NCBI GenBank assembly: GCA_002435755.1
Contig: DIYH01000022.1
Location: 1 to 64,000, forward strand
Origin: Flammeovirgaceae bacterium UBA6059
GTDB lineage: Bacteria; Bacteroidota; Bacteroidia; Cytophagales; Cyclobacteriaceae
Direction of reading: 5' to 3'
DNA: 64,000 bases
Below are positions 53,705 to 63,238 of this stretch, in pieces. The notes beneath the pieces are model-generated. The model did no database searches. It was not told where the DNA came from and was given only the letters and a program-made list of their open reading frames with translations. Numbering within the stretch: the first letter of the stretch is position 1; each line of letters starts with the position of its first letter. Both the position numbers and the translations under genes were made by a program.

Positions 53705-56161
53705 TTACTCGGAGATAAAAGTACGCCTTACCCGATCACTAACGTTTGTTAATATTTCATAAGGGATCGTATTCGCCCAAGCGGCCATGTCTTGAATTGT
53801 AGGCTCTTCACCAAAAATGACCACCTCATCGCCAACTTCACAAGGGACATCTGTAACATCGATCATGCACATATCCATACAGACACTCCCTATCACAGGC
53901 ACTAGTTTTTCTGCCAACAATACTTTACCAATTCCATTGCTATAGGCACGGCGATATCCGTCAGCATAGCCTATTGGCAATGTTGCCACTCGTGTGGGGC
54001 GTTTGGCAACCCATATACGACCATAACCTACACTTTCTCCTGCTTCCAGTTCCTCAATTCTCGAAATATAGGTCCGAAGTGTTCCTACTACCCTCAGTTG
54101 ATCATTGATCTCATTAGCAGCATCAAAACCGTAAAGTCCTATCCCCAGCCGGACCATATCAAAATGGTATTGCGGAAATCTCAACATACCGGGTGAGTTA
54201 AGAACATGCCGCAATGGTTGTTGACCAATTGCATTGGCAATCACCTTCTGGGCTTTAAGGAAAGTCTCGGCTTGCTGGTGCGAGTATTGATCATGAAGCG
54301 GGTCATCTGCTCCCGCCAAATGTGTCATGATCCCTGCTATAGCTACTTCATTTTCTGACAGCAACTTTACAAGATCTTCCAGTTCGGCGCTATCGATCCC
54401 TAATCGATGCATGCCGGTTTCTAACTTAAGATGTACAGGAGGAGCATTGTCGATTCCTGAAAAATGCTCAATAAAATGTCTCAATTGGTCTATTGAAAAG
54501 ATCTCCGGCTCCAGATTGTATTCCGATAGGAGCGCAAACTGATCGGGCGTGCTGTTCATGACCATAATGGGAAGGGAAATTCCGGCCTCTCTTAGCTGAA
54601 CGCCTTCATCCATAAATGCTACCCCCAGATAGTCTACCTTGTGATGCTGAAGCACCTGGGCGATCTCACGAATTCCCGTACCATACGCCATCGCCTTTAC
54701 CATCACCATCAGCTTCGTACCGCTCGACAACTTTGCGCGATATATGTTCAGGTTGTGTACCAGTGCTTCAAGGTTAATCTCCAATACGGTATCGTGACGC
54801 TTTGACTGCAATGCAGCTACAATAGCCTCCAAATGGTATTGGCGCGCTCCTTTCACCAGTATAATCTCCTGGTCAAAGTTTGGCAAGTCATGCAAAAAGG
54901 ACACAACATCATCATAGTACTCCACTTCTGCGCTAGCTATAGTTAAGTGCTTGCGAATAGGATCACCTATCCCGATCAATCGATCCAGGGAAAACTCATT
55001 GACCATTGAAGCCACCTTTCGATATACTTCAGCATCATCCTGGGCAGCTTGCTCAATTGGAGCTAAAACAAGGGTCTTCTTAAAATATTGATTTTGCCGT
55101 GATAGAAATTCCAGTGCTACTCTTAAACCGCTTAGGTCATTATTATAACTATCGTCAATGATATAAGTGCGATTTAGACCTTCCTTCAGCTCAAGACGCA
55201 TCTTCACCTGTTTTAGTGTCCTGACTTCTTGATCTATTTCCTCTGGCTGAAACTCCAGCAACCTCAGCAGGATAATGACGTGCGTCAAGTTTTCTAAAGA
55301 ACTGGGATCGGTGAAAGGCGCTACTATATCGAAGTGTCCAAAGCGTCCGGAAAAATGCATCACTGAGCTGTCGTAGTTAACATGCACTTCAGCTTTCAAG
55401 CCTCCCGAAGACCAAGCAATCAGGTCTTTATGAGGATATTCTCGCCTGATTTCCTTTTCTACCATTACATGATCTGCACAGTATACGATAGCACTGGCTG
55501 AAGCAAAAAGCACCAGCTTTTCCTGGAGTTTCTGTTGGCGGGAAGAGAATCCGGCATCATGGGCGCTACCAAGGTTAGTAAAGAGTCCAATGGTTGGCTG
55601 GATCACTTCTGCGAGGTTCTTCATCTCTCCGGGCTGTGATATTCCTGCTTCGAATATCGCCAGCTCATGAGTCTCGTTCATTTGCCATACCGAAAGCGGA
55701 ACTCCTATTTGAGAATTATAACTCTTAGGGCTCTTTACGATGTGTCGGGAAGTTTGAAGAATCGCCGAAAGCCATTCTTTGATGATAGTCTTTGCGTTAG
55801 AGCCTGTAATACCAATGACGTCCATATCAAACGATCCGCGACGATACTTTGCAATCTTCTGTAGTGCATTTACTGCAGTATCTGCCAACCAGATATTGGC
55901 ATCCGGATATCGCTCTAAATCAATGTTATGCTCAACTACGAGTGTTCTGACTCCTGCATCATAAGCATCCTGCAAATAGTCATGACCATCGTGATTATGG
56001 CCCTTGATCGCAAAAAAAACACCTTCCGATACTTGAGACAGGTGCCTTGTATCAGTTATCAATTGACCAATAGCAATGTTATTCCGATAGGCCAGCCAAC
56101 GACCTGATACAATACCAGGTAATTGCCCGGTAGTTAGCTGGTAACCAGTTTCATTTCCCAT
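53705..56161 (-). CDS. Bifunctional MurF-alanine racemase
   Basis: This 818-residue fusion is typical of Bacteroidota. Residues about 1-450 are MurF, the UDP-MurNAc-tripeptide:D-Ala-D-Ala ligase: DTRHLSQVSEGVFFAIKG, ATP site GITGSNAKTIIKEWL, and IDDSYNNDL. Residues about 455-818 are alanine racemase: PLP lysine in LMVMVKAMAYGTG, VHLKLETGMHRLGI, and the catalytic Tyr region AESVGYGRIW with GSVCMDMCMIDVTD. Both halves make or use D-Ala for peptidoglycan in the cytoplasm. The start overlaps the preceding GNAT gene by 28 nt. Confidence 0.95.
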   Translation of the reverse strand: MGNETGYQLTTGQLPGIVSGRWLAYRNNIAIGQLITDTRHLSQVSEGVFFAIKGHNHDGHDYLQDAYDAGVRTLVVEHNIDLERYPDANIWLADTAVNALQKIAKYRRGSFDMDVIGITGSNAKTIIKEWLSAILQTSRHIVKSPKSYNSQIGVPLSVWQMNETHELAIFEAGISQPGEMKNLAEVIQPTIGLFTNLGSAHDAGFSSRQQKLQEKLVLFASASAIVYCADHVMVEKEIRREYPHKDLIAWSSGGLKAEVHVNYDSSVMHFSGRFGHFDIVAPFTDPSSLENLTHVIILLRLLEFQPEEIDQEVRTLKQVKMRLELKEGLNRTYIIDDSYNNDLSGLRVALEFLSRQNQYFKKTLVLAPIEQAAQDDAEVYRKVASMVNEFSLDRLIGIGDPIRKHLTIASAEVEYYDDVVSFLHDLPNFDQEIILVKGARQYHLEAIVAALQSKRHDTVLEINLEALVHNLNIYRAKLSSGTKLMVMVKAMAYGTGIREIAQVLQHHKVDYLGVAFMDEGVQLREAGISLPIMVMNSTPDQFALLSEYNLEPEIFSIDQLRHFIEHFSGIDNAPPVHLKLETGMHRLGIDSAELEDLVKLLSENEVAIAGIMTHLAGADDPLHDQYSHQQAETFLKAQKVIANAIGQQPLRHVLNSPGMLRFPQYHFDMVRLGIGLYGFDAANEINDQLRVVGTLRTYISRIEELEAGESVGYGRIWVAKRPTRVATLPIGYADGYRRAYSNGIGKVLLAEKLVPVIGSVCMDMCMIDVTDVPCEVGDEVVIFGEEPTIQDMAAWANTIPYEILTNVSDRVRRTFISE

Positions 56162-57042
56162 TGATCAATCTGATTTTCAAAACCACAAGCTATCAAAAAT
56201 TGATGGGCTATCTCTGAGCTTCCGTCTACATTGATCACTGTCAGCGGCTTGTCCTTAGCCAAAGAGTCCACATAAGAGATCATCGATTTACCAATTCCTC
56301 GGTTACGCCAATCTGTATGTACCCAGATCCGCGCTATCCGCCCTGTTGCAGGTTGAAAAACAAGATAGGCAACCACTCTATCTTCAGCATCAAAAAAGAG
56401 AAGCATCTTTTCATAGACCTTGTTACGTTCCAATTGGTCAAGGGTATCCATGAAACTGGTCGATAGCTCATCATTCAAATCCTCAATTAACATACGGTCA
56501 AAAGGCTTTAGCGCTAATTTAGATTTGCTGCCCGTTTGTGACTCGGGGATCATGCGCTTATAGCACCTCAACCTTCTTACTATCTTAAATCCAATCTCCT
56601 CATACACCTTGATCGCTCTGGTGTTACTCGCTATGACTTCTAGTACACATTGATTGATATCGCGCTGCTTCATTCGATAAAGCACCGCTTCGTACATATG
56701 TCTCGTGAGACTATTGCCGCGATAAGCTGGAATGACACCTGTTCCTCCATTGTAGACCATCAAGCTACCCTCATATTGATTAGCCGTCTGTGTGATGAAA
56801 CCAATCATTTTATCACCTGAAAACGCTGCAACTGATAGTTGCCAATCGATACAAAGCTTAGAGAGCATTCGTTTTTCGAAGGCTTTGCGATCCATTCGCA
56901 TATCGACTGTATAATCACCGAAGGCTTCAATGAAGGTATGATACAACTGGGGCATATCCGTAGGTTGCAAAAACCTGATTTGAATGGGCTTTTCTTTGGA
57001 CAAAGGGTAAATGTTAAAGGAATACTTGAACTCGTTAAACAA
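56134..57042 (-). CDS. GNAT acetyltransferase with two GNAT folds
   Basis: The 302-residue protein has an N-terminal GNAT domain (QIRFLQPTDMPQLYHTFIEAFGDY, then GVIPAYRGNSLTRHMYEA, the acetyl-CoA loop) and a second GNAT-like half (RIARIWVHTDWRNRGIGKSMISYVD). It probably acetylates an amine substrate, which is unknown. Its end overlaps the murF-alr start by 28 nt, so the two are co-transcribed. Confidence 0.82.
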   Translation of the reverse strand: MFNEFKYSFNIYPLSKEKPIQIRFLQPTDMPQLYHTFIEAFGDYTVDMRMDRKAFEKRMLSKLCIDWQLSVAAFSGDKMIGFITQTANQYEGSLMVYNGGTGVIPAYRGNSLTRHMYEAVLYRMKQRDINQCVLEVIASNTRAIKVYEEIGFKIVRRLRCYKRMIPESQTGSKSKLALKPFDRMLIEDLNDELSTSFMDTLDQLERNKVYEKMLLFFDAEDRVVAYLVFQPATGRIARIWVHTDWRNRGIGKSMISYVDSLAKDKPLTVINVDGSSEIAHQFLIACGFENQIDQWEMKLVTS

Positions 57043-57082
57043 ATTTTAGTTATCTTCGTTTCCCTATTACGAATCTACACTT

Positions 57083-57376
57083 ATGGTTAAAAAGCTTCTG
57101 TCAGTTGTACTTCTTAATTGTTTCTTCGTTTTAAGTCCTGCTTTAGCGAATAGTGGAAACGAAGACAAGAAGACTGGCAAGGAGAACAATAAAAATACTG
57201 ATAAGGAAGAAAATCTCGAAAATGAGGAATATACCAATTATGAGAACGAAACTGAGGCCGATAGCAGTTTCCATTCTATCAGCAAGTACAATTTCCTGTT
57301 TTACATGGTATACAAAGTGAAATATGGTGATGTAGAACCGGTTAGTGAGAGCAAAACAGTTGTTGCTGAAGAGTAA
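57083..57376 (+). CDS. Small secreted acidic protein, hypothetical
   Basis: The 97-residue product has a clear signal peptide (MVKKLLSVVLLNCFFVLSPALANS). The mature part is highly acidic and Asn/Lys-rich (KENNKNTDKEENLENEEYTNYENE), with a short hydrophobic patch near residue 73. I recognise no family. A hairpin with a T run follows it. It is divergent from the GNAT gene. Confidence 0.7.
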   Translation: MVKKLLSVVLLNCFFVLSPALANSGNEDKKTGKENNKNTDKEENLENEEYTNYENETEADSSFHSISKYNFLFYMVYKVKYGDVEPVSESKTVVAEE

Positions 57377-57405
57377 TAACAACAAGTTGAAAGTTTGAGG
57401 AATAT

Positions 57406-57424
57406 GGGCGTCAGCCCTTTTTTT
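57406..57424 (+). terminator. Terminator of the small secreted protein gene
   Basis: GGGC (57406-57409) and GCCC (57414-57417) form a short hairpin followed by seven T. The stem is short, so its strength is uncertain. Confidence 0.5.
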
Positions 57425-57446
57425 ATGCTTTGTTCAATGCAATTGC

Positions 57447-58172
57447 TTAATGAACTGCGTTGAATTGCTCGAGATCTTGAAGTGTGATCTTTCCTTCATA
57501 AAAGGCTTTTCCAAACACAACTCCATAGACTCCCAGATCTGCAAGCTGCTTAATATCATCCATGGAGCGCATACCTCCACTGGCAAACAGGCTTATATTT
57601 GGAAATTCTTTGAGTATACTCTTGTATAGTTCTATCGCTGGTCCCTCCATCGCACCGTCGCGTGAAATGTCCGTGGTTTTCAAGAAGCGTAAGCCTCTTT
57701 CGTGGAAATAGCCGATATGATCCAACAGCTCTATCTTAGTTCCTTTCTGCCAGCCTCCTACTCTAATGTATCCATTGAGTACATCTGCTCCAAGTGCTAC
57801 TTTCTGACGCCCATAGGACATCAACCAGTCAGCAAATAATTGCTTATTATAAACCGCTATAGTCGCAGATGTCACACTCTCCGCACCATGCTCGAAAACC
57901 TTACTTAGATCTCCATCTGTGTGGATGCCACCTGAGAAATTGATCTTCAACTTTGTAAAGTTGGCAATCATTTCCAATGCATGATAGTTAACCGGAGTGC
58001 CCTTTTTCGCACCTTCCAGGTCTACAAAATGAATGCGCTGGATACCATGCTCCTCGAACCTTCTAGCAATATCAATCGGGCTGTCCTTATAAGCCTTCTC
58101 ATTGTCATAATCACCTCGGGTAAGTCTGACAGTTTGATTGTTAATGACTGATATGGATGGTACAAGTTGCAT
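57447..58172 (-). CDS. HisA-like TIM-barrel protein lacking the usual catalytic Asp
   Basis: The 241-residue protein has the HisA fold: RIHFVDLEGAKKGTPVNY, KINFSGGIHTDGDL, VALGADVLNGYIRVGGW, FLKTTDISRDGAMEGP and LFASGGMRS. HisA isomerises the phosphoribosyl intermediate of histidine synthesis using two Asp. The second is present (TDISRDGA), but the first, in the N-terminal PAIDL-type strand, is replaced by Ser8 (VPSISVINN). It stands alone, outside a his operon. It may be an inactive or different HisA/HisF relative. Confidence 0.72.
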   Translation of the reverse strand: MQLVPSISVINNQTVRLTRGDYDNEKAYKDSPIDIARRFEEHGIQRIHFVDLEGAKKGTPVNYHALEMIANFTKLKINFSGGIHTDGDLSKVFEHGAESVTSATIAVYNKQLFADWLMSYGRQKVALGADVLNGYIRVGGWQKGTKIELLDHIGYFHERGLRFLKTTDISRDGAMEGPAIELYKSILKEFPNISLFASGGMRSMDDIKQLADLGVYGVVFGKAFYEGKITLQDLEQFNAVH

Positions 58173-58305
58173 TTTGCTTTCCTCAATGATTTTGGTTCAA
58201 TAACATATTTATGGCCCGGATTGTGCCGCCATCGCAAATGAAAATCATTATGAACTGATTTCAGCCTTCCAGCACAATTTTATAATTGGGCGAATTAGTA
58301 AAATA

Positions 58306-59010
58306 CTAATTTTTTGGCAAAGTTACAAGCTTAAACCCCTGTCCATGCACGGTCAGTATCTGGAGTGAGTCGTCATCTTTAAGGTATTTGCGCAGCTTGG
58401 CAATGTAGACATCCATACTTCGGGCATTGAAATACGAATCGTCTTTCCATACCGCTTTCAGGAAGTGACTTCTCTCTACGGTATGATTGAGGTTTTTGCA
58501 AAAAATCCTTAAGAGGTCGCCTTCCTTAGCGGTAAGCTTCAGCTCTCTCATGGGTGTTTTCAACATCAAGTGATCATAGTTGAATGTGCAATTACCCATC
58601 TCATAGCGCTGGGGTTCGAACTGCTTCTTCTCTGCATTATCATGTATACGCCTCATAATGGCTTTGATACGCAACAGCAATTCTTCCATACTGAAGGGTT
58701 TGGTGAGGTAGTCATCGGCACCAACTTTAAGTCCTGCGATCGTGTCCTCTTTCATTGATTTCGCCGTTAGGAAGATGATAGGAATACTTTTGTCTTGTTG
58801 TCTTATTTCTCTGGCTAGCGTAAACCCGTCTTTCTTGGGCATCATGATATCGAGAATACAAAAGTCGTACTTACCGGTCTCATACTCACGCAAGCCCTCT
58901 TCACCGTCTACCGCAAGCTTGGTTTCGTACCCTTTCAAGTGCAGGTACTCCTGGAGAATTTGGCCTAGATTAGGATCGTCCTCGACAACAAGTATTTTAA
59001 TGTTCGTCAT
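58306..59010 (-). CDS. OmpR-family response regulator (pair 1)
   Basis: From MTNIKILVVEDDPN the protein is 234 residues. The receiver has Asp near residue 53 (FCILDIMMPKKDG), LTAKS, and KPFSMEELLLRIKAI. The winged helix covers about residues 130-230 (LTAKEGDLLRIFCKNLNHTVERS, VYIAKLRKYLKDD). The start lies within the end of the kinase gene (14-nt overlap). The partner kinase is the gene directly upstream. Confidence 0.9.
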   Translation of the reverse strand: MTNIKILVVEDDPNLGQILQEYLHLKGYETKLAVDGEEGLREYETGKYDFCILDIMMPKKDGFTLAREIRQQDKSIPIIFLTAKSMKEDTIAGLKVGADDYLTKPFSMEELLLRIKAIMRRIHDNAEKKQFEPQRYEMGNCTFNYDHLMLKTPMRELKLTAKEGDLLRIFCKNLNHTVERSHFLKAVWKDDSYFNARSMDVYIAKLRKYLKDDDSLQILTVHGQGFKLVTLPKN

Positions 59011-60622
59011 ATCGATGTTCAAAAGGTAGAAATATCTCAAATGTACTACCCTGACCTATTTTACTTTTGACACCTATATCTCCTCCATGTGCTTTAGCGA
59101 TCCTCTTGACATACGCCAGTCCCAAGCCAAAACCCTTTACATCATGAAGGTTTCCGGTAGGCACACGATAAAAGCGCTCAAATATCCGTGCTTGCTCATC
59201 GGTCGACATACCTATACCATGGTCAGCTACGGCAATGCTGATCCCTTCTGAGCTGTCCCTAGTACTTACTGTGATCTTGGGTTGATCATTGCTGTATTTG
59301 TTGGCATTATCCAGCAAATTGTAAATAATGTTGGTCAAATGCGTTTCATCAGCCAATAGGCTGGTATGCATCGCCTCCGGTCGAAAATCAATCCACCCAT
59401 CTCGTTTCTCCACCTGGATCTTGATATTCTCTATTGCCTGAGTCACTATACTGTGAACATCGACACTTTCAGGCTTCAGCTTGAAATCCTTCCTCTCGAT
59501 GACTGCCATCTGTAAAACCTTCTCAACCTGTCTACCCAGCCGTTTGTTTTCATCATTAATGATGCCCACATATCGCTCCATAAGACCAGGGCTTGAGTTC
59601 ACATCTTTATCCTGGAGCGCCTCACAGGCTAACGCAACTGTAGAAATAGGCGTCTTGAATTCGTGGGTCATGTTGTTGATAAAATCATTTTTTATCTCCG
59701 AGAGCTTCTTTTGCCGGAGGATGGTATGGATGGCGTACCCGAAACAAGAAATGATCACAATGACCAGGAATGCAGATGAAGACAATGTCAGCCAGATCTT
59801 TCCTAACAAATACTGTTGTTGATTGGGAAAATTGATCAAAAGCCAGCTGCTCTCCCCTATGATATCATTAGGAAATAAGCTGGCTCTAAGCTCAGACTCC
59901 ATCAGTGTAGGAGGTGGCACAGGTGTATGTAAAGAGGAAAGGACAAAAGTCGGAGGACCTGGATCTTCAACGGCATAATCAAAGTCCAAATCAATCCCCT
60001 TTCTAAGCAGCTCACCTCGAAGCAGAGAATCCAACTCATTGAGGTCGATGCGCTTATCAATGGTTCTGTCATGGCTGAGCAGTTCATGAATTACCACCTG
60101 GACCATTTCCGATTTATTAACCACCTTTTCAAGGTCTTGCTGCAACTCCCCTGAAGTAAAATCAACACTATCAATCCGGCGTTTAAAAAAGACACTTGGA
60201 GGGGCGCCAGGACCTTCTTTGTCAATCATCACAAAAGCCGGAGACTCTTCTGACAATTCTATGTCGAGCTCCGATCCTGTGCTGAGTTTGAATGATACAT
60301 TCTGGTCGTTGGCCTCAAGAAAAGAAGAATCGCTGACATCCAATATACGCTTCTCAAAAGTGCTTTCAATAAGCTCAACACCTTTGCCATCATTAACTCT
60401 TCTCCATTGGAAAGATGTCTTAAGATTGTCGAAAGTGACATCAAGTACTTCTTGCTTTTCCAGCTTCAAAGTAACAGTCCTGAGCACTTCTCGGACATCA
60501 TTTTTGAAGCGTTCTTCATTGGCCTTTAAGACACTATTGATCCAATAGAACTGAAAATAGATTAACCCAAGAAGGGCCAAACTCATCGCCCCAACTATCC
60601 AGCGGATCTTTGTGGTACTCAT
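58997..60622 (-). CDS. Membrane sensor histidine kinase (pair 1)
   Basis: The 541-residue kinase has a short cytoplasmic start, a transmembrane helix (WIVGAMSLALLGLIYFQFYW), a large periplasmic sensor domain (about residues 32-265) and a second transmembrane helix (LSSSAFLVIVIISCFGYAIH). The DHp domain has NNMTHEFKTPISTVAL with phospho-acceptor His near residue 319. The ATPase has NIIYNLLDNANKYS, DHGIGMS and GFGLGLAYVKRIA. It pairs with the response regulator downstream. Its ligand is unknown. Confidence 0.92.
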   Translation of the reverse strand: MSTTKIRWIVGAMSLALLGLIYFQFYWINSVLKANEERFKNDVREVLRTVTLKLEKQEVLDVTFDNLKTSFQWRRVNDGKGVELIESTFEKRILDVSDSSFLEANDQNVSFKLSTGSELDIELSEESPAFVMIDKEGPGAPPSVFFKRRIDSVDFTSGELQQDLEKVVNKSEMVQVVIHELLSHDRTIDKRIDLNELDSLLRGELLRKGIDLDFDYAVEDPGPPTFVLSSLHTPVPPPTLMESELRASLFPNDIIGESSWLLINFPNQQQYLLGKIWLTLSSSAFLVIVIISCFGYAIHTILRQKKLSEIKNDFINNMTHEFKTPISTVALACEALQDKDVNSSPGLMERYVGIINDENKRLGRQVEKVLQMAVIERKDFKLKPESVDVHSIVTQAIENIKIQVEKRDGWIDFRPEAMHTSLLADETHLTNIIYNLLDNANKYSNDQPKITVSTRDSSEGISIAVADHGIGMSTDEQARIFERFYRVPTGNLHDVKGFGLGLAYVKRIAKAHGGDIGVKSKIGQGSTFEIFLPFEHRYDEH

Positions 60623-60697
60623 AAGGCAAATTTACGAGTGATCATTTCCGAAGATATGGAATTAACCTTTTTTAACAGATGCAGAAAAGCACAGTTC

Positions 60698-61390
60698 TTA
60701 TTCGACAAGTTCAAACTTGAAGCCTACTCCATGATAGTTGGTGATCTGAACGCTTGGCTCAGGCTTGAGGTATTTGCGCAACTTGGAGATGAATACATCG
60801 AGACTCCTACCAAAAAAATAATCATCGTCCCCCCATATAGTTTTAAGTATTACCTCTCGCTTCATCACCTGATTTTTGTTAGCACAGAAAAACAAAAGCA
60901 AATCTGCTTCTCGCTGAGTGAGCTTCTTGATTCCTTCAGGGCTGCTGAGCTTCAAGTCTGCCGGATCAAACATCATGGCGCCAAGTCGATATAGCTGGGA
61001 TGGTGCTGCACTTTGTGCTTTGCTCCTACGAAGAAAAACCTCCATGCGCATAATTAGCTCATCAATAGAAAAGGGCTTGGTCAGATAGTCGTCTCCTCCT
61101 AGTTCGAATGCCTCTAATCGATCTTCAAGCATAGATTTAGCAGTAAGAAACAGGATTGGAATGTCATGATTATGCGCCCTCATTCGCCGCGCCAGGTTAA
61201 ATCCATCCAACTTAGGCATCATTACATCCAACAGACATAGATCGAAGGTATTCTGCTGGTAATTCACCCAACCTTCATCTCCATCAAGTGCATGTATCAC
61301 TTGATAACCTTGCTGAAGCAGATTGTCCATTACCACAAACCCCAGATTGGGGTCGTCTTCTACCAACAGTATTTTCTTTACGCTTTCCAT
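60698..61390 (-). CDS. OmpR-family response regulator (pair 2)
   Basis: The 230-residue protein has a receiver (ILLVEDDPNLGFVVMD; Asp near residue 55 in LCLLDVMMPKLDG; KPFSIDELIMRMEVFL) and a winged-helix output domain (KLTQREADLLLFFCANKNQVMKRE, DVFISKLRKYLKPEP). It is closely similar in layout to the regulator at 58306-59010, which suggests duplication. It overlaps the kinase upstream by 13 nt. Confidence 0.9.
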   Translation of the reverse strand: MESVKKILLVEDDPNLGFVVMDNLLQQGYQVIHALDGDEGWVNYQQNTFDLCLLDVMMPKLDGFNLARRMRAHNHDIPILFLTAKSMLEDRLEAFELGGDDYLTKPFSIDELIMRMEVFLRRSKAQSAAPSQLYRLGAMMFDPADLKLSSPEGIKKLTQREADLLLFFCANKNQVMKREVILKTIWGDDDYFFGRSLDVFISKLRKYLKPEPSVQITNYHGVGFKFELVE

Positions 61391-62658
61391 ATTGGGAGCA
61401 TCACTTTAAACGTACTTCCCTGGCCCGGCATGCTTTGTACTGACACATTACCTCCATGGGCTTTAGAGATGATCTTAACGTAATTAAGCCCTATACCAAA
61501 ACCCTTTACGTCATGTACATTGCCTGTAGAAACCCGATAAAAGCGATCGAATATCCGTGCCTGATCCTCTTTTGAGATCCCTTTGCCATTGTCCAATATT
61601 GATATAGTGACATACTCCCGCTCATTAGTGGTAACTACCGAGACAGACGGACTTCCTTCGGTGTATTTGACAGCATTGTCAAGCAGGTTGAATAGAATAT
61701 TGGATATGTGCAGACGATCCGCCTTGATCTTAGTATTTGTCGCCTGGTGACTCACTTCTATGGCCCCTCCTCGGTTTCCTAACGGAACAGAAATGCGATC
61801 CACAGCTTCTTCTATTAACTCTTTGATATCTACCAGTTCCTTTTTCAGACCGATCTCTTCACTATCGATACTTGCCACCTGCAGCACTTTCTCCACCTGG
61901 TTCTTCAGCCGTGCATTCTCGCTTTCAATAATCGTGGCATAATTGCGAAGACGCTCTGGTGACTTGACAATATCAGGGTCCTTGAGTACCCCAGTAGAAA
62001 GGGCAATAGTTGAAATGGGCGTCTTGAACTCATGAGTGATATTATTGATAAAGTCCCTTTGTATTTCTGATAGGCGTTTTTGCCGAAAAATCACGAAAAG
62101 TGTGAAAGCAAAGAAGATCACCACAATGACCAAGACCAATGTACTAAAGGTCCAGATACCCATCTGACCTGCAAGATCAAAGGGCCGCTCTGGGAAATAG
62201 ACCCCAAAGTAGTAGTCGTTTTCCGATAGGCTTGGGAAATCTCCTGCCTGTGCTGGGGTTGAAGTGGCCCCTTCAAGACTTACGAAACTGCCATAGACCA
62301 TCTGTTCATCCCTACAGTCATAAATAGCGTATTCGAAACTTGAAGCAATGGCTCTTTTCTCAAACTCGGCGGTAAGAAAGTACTCAAGAACGCTAGGATC
62401 GATCATATTATTGGTCCTTACAATAAAGTAGTTCGAACCTAGTTGCTCTACAGGATTATTTCCAGGATAATCACTCTCTGTGTAGTTGCAGAGGGACTCC
62501 ACGACATTTTTAAGGGCAAGGTTGACATTGAGCGTAAACTGTTTTTCCCTAAGATCAAAGGCCCGTCTCAGCCAAAAGACCTGTGTGACCAATATCCCCG
62601 ACAGAGAGATGGTGGCCAGTACGATTACAAGTCGCAGCATTTTACGAGACATGCTCAA
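61378..62658 (-). CDS. Membrane sensor histidine kinase (pair 2)
   Basis: The 426-residue kinase has a transmembrane helix (LRLVIVLATISLSGILVTQVFWL), a shorter periplasmic domain (about 30-165) and a second helix (FSTLVLVIVVIFFAFTLFVIF). The DHp domain has NNITHEFKTPISTIAL with His near residue 209, and the ATPase has NILFNLLDNAVKYT, DNGKGIS and GFGIGLNYVKII. The DHp and ATPase domains resemble those of pair 1, while the sensor domain differs. It is the first gene of the four-gene signalling run. Confidence 0.92.
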   Translation of the reverse strand: MSMSRKMLRLVIVLATISLSGILVTQVFWLRRAFDLREKQFTLNVNLALKNVVESLCNYTESDYPGNNPVEQLGSNYFIVRTNNMIDPSVLEYFLTAEFEKRAIASSFEYAIYDCRDEQMVYGSFVSLEGATSTPAQAGDFPSLSENDYYFGVYFPERPFDLAGQMGIWTFSTLVLVIVVIFFAFTLFVIFRQKRLSEIQRDFINNITHEFKTPISTIALSTGVLKDPDIVKSPERLRNYATIIESENARLKNQVEKVLQVASIDSEEIGLKKELVDIKELIEEAVDRISVPLGNRGGAIEVSHQATNTKIKADRLHISNILFNLLDNAVKYTEGSPSVSVVTTNEREYVTISILDNGKGISKEDQARIFDRFYRVSTGNVHDVKGFGIGLNYVKIISKAHGGNVSVQSMPGQGSTFKVMLPIWKA

Positions 62659-62806
62659 ATTTAGAAAATGCCAGTATCAGTACTCGTACTTTAACAAGTC
62701 ATTAACAATTGTTAGGATTTCATTAACAGGAGCTTAGTCAGGTTCAATACAGTTTTGAAGCATCAGACGCGCTGATCCTTATTTCACTATTAAACAATCG
62801 AATATT

Positions 62807-63184
62807 ATGAAAACAAAAATGCTATTTCTCTTTGCGCTGACCTTCATAGGTTTCGCTATTATGGCAGAAGCTCCTGCAAGTGCTAAGTTCTCATGGGAGA
62901 GCACCAATCATGATTTTGGCGTGATCCCAAAAAACACTCCAGCAGCGGCATCATTCTATTTTGTCAATGAGGGAGAGGTCCCTTTGATCATCTCTCAGGT
63001 CAAAGCTAGTTGTGGTTGTACGGTTGCATCATACACCAAGGAGGCCATTGCTCCGGGTGGACATGGCACAGTAGAAGCTACTTACAATGCAGCAAAACCT
63101 GGTCCATTTAACAAATCAGTGGTCGTTTATGCCAATACGGGGGGCGATCCAATTGTACTCAGACTGAAAGGTATGGTTAAATAA
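62807..63184 (+). CDS. DUF1573-domain secreted protein
   Basis: The 125-residue protein has a signal peptide ending AIMAEA and a DUF1573 beta-sandwich: NHDFGVIPKNTPAAASFYFVNEGEVPLIISQVKASCGCTVASY with the conserved CGC, then GTVEATYNAAKPGPFNKSVVV. Proteins of this family are widespread in the periplasm of Bacteroidota, with no settled function. It is divergent from the kinase gene across a 148-bp gap. Confidence 0.88.
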   Translation: MKTKMLFLFALTFIGFAIMAEAPASAKFSWESTNHDFGVIPKNTPAAASFYFVNEGEVPLIISQVKASCGCTVASYTKEAIAPGGHGTVEATYNAAKPGPFNKSVVVYANTGGDPIVLRLKGMVK

Positions 63185-63191
63185 CAGCATT

Positions 63192-63212
63192 GGGTACCGC
63201 TAAGCGGTACCC
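63192..63212 (+). terminator. Terminator after the DUF1573 gene
   Basis: GGGTACCGC (63192-63200) and GCGGTACCC (63204-63212) form a perfect 9-bp stem with a TAA loop, 8 nt past the stop. A short T-rich stretch follows. Confidence 0.65.
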
Positions 63213-63238
63213 TATTTCTCTCCTCAAAAGCTGAACGA

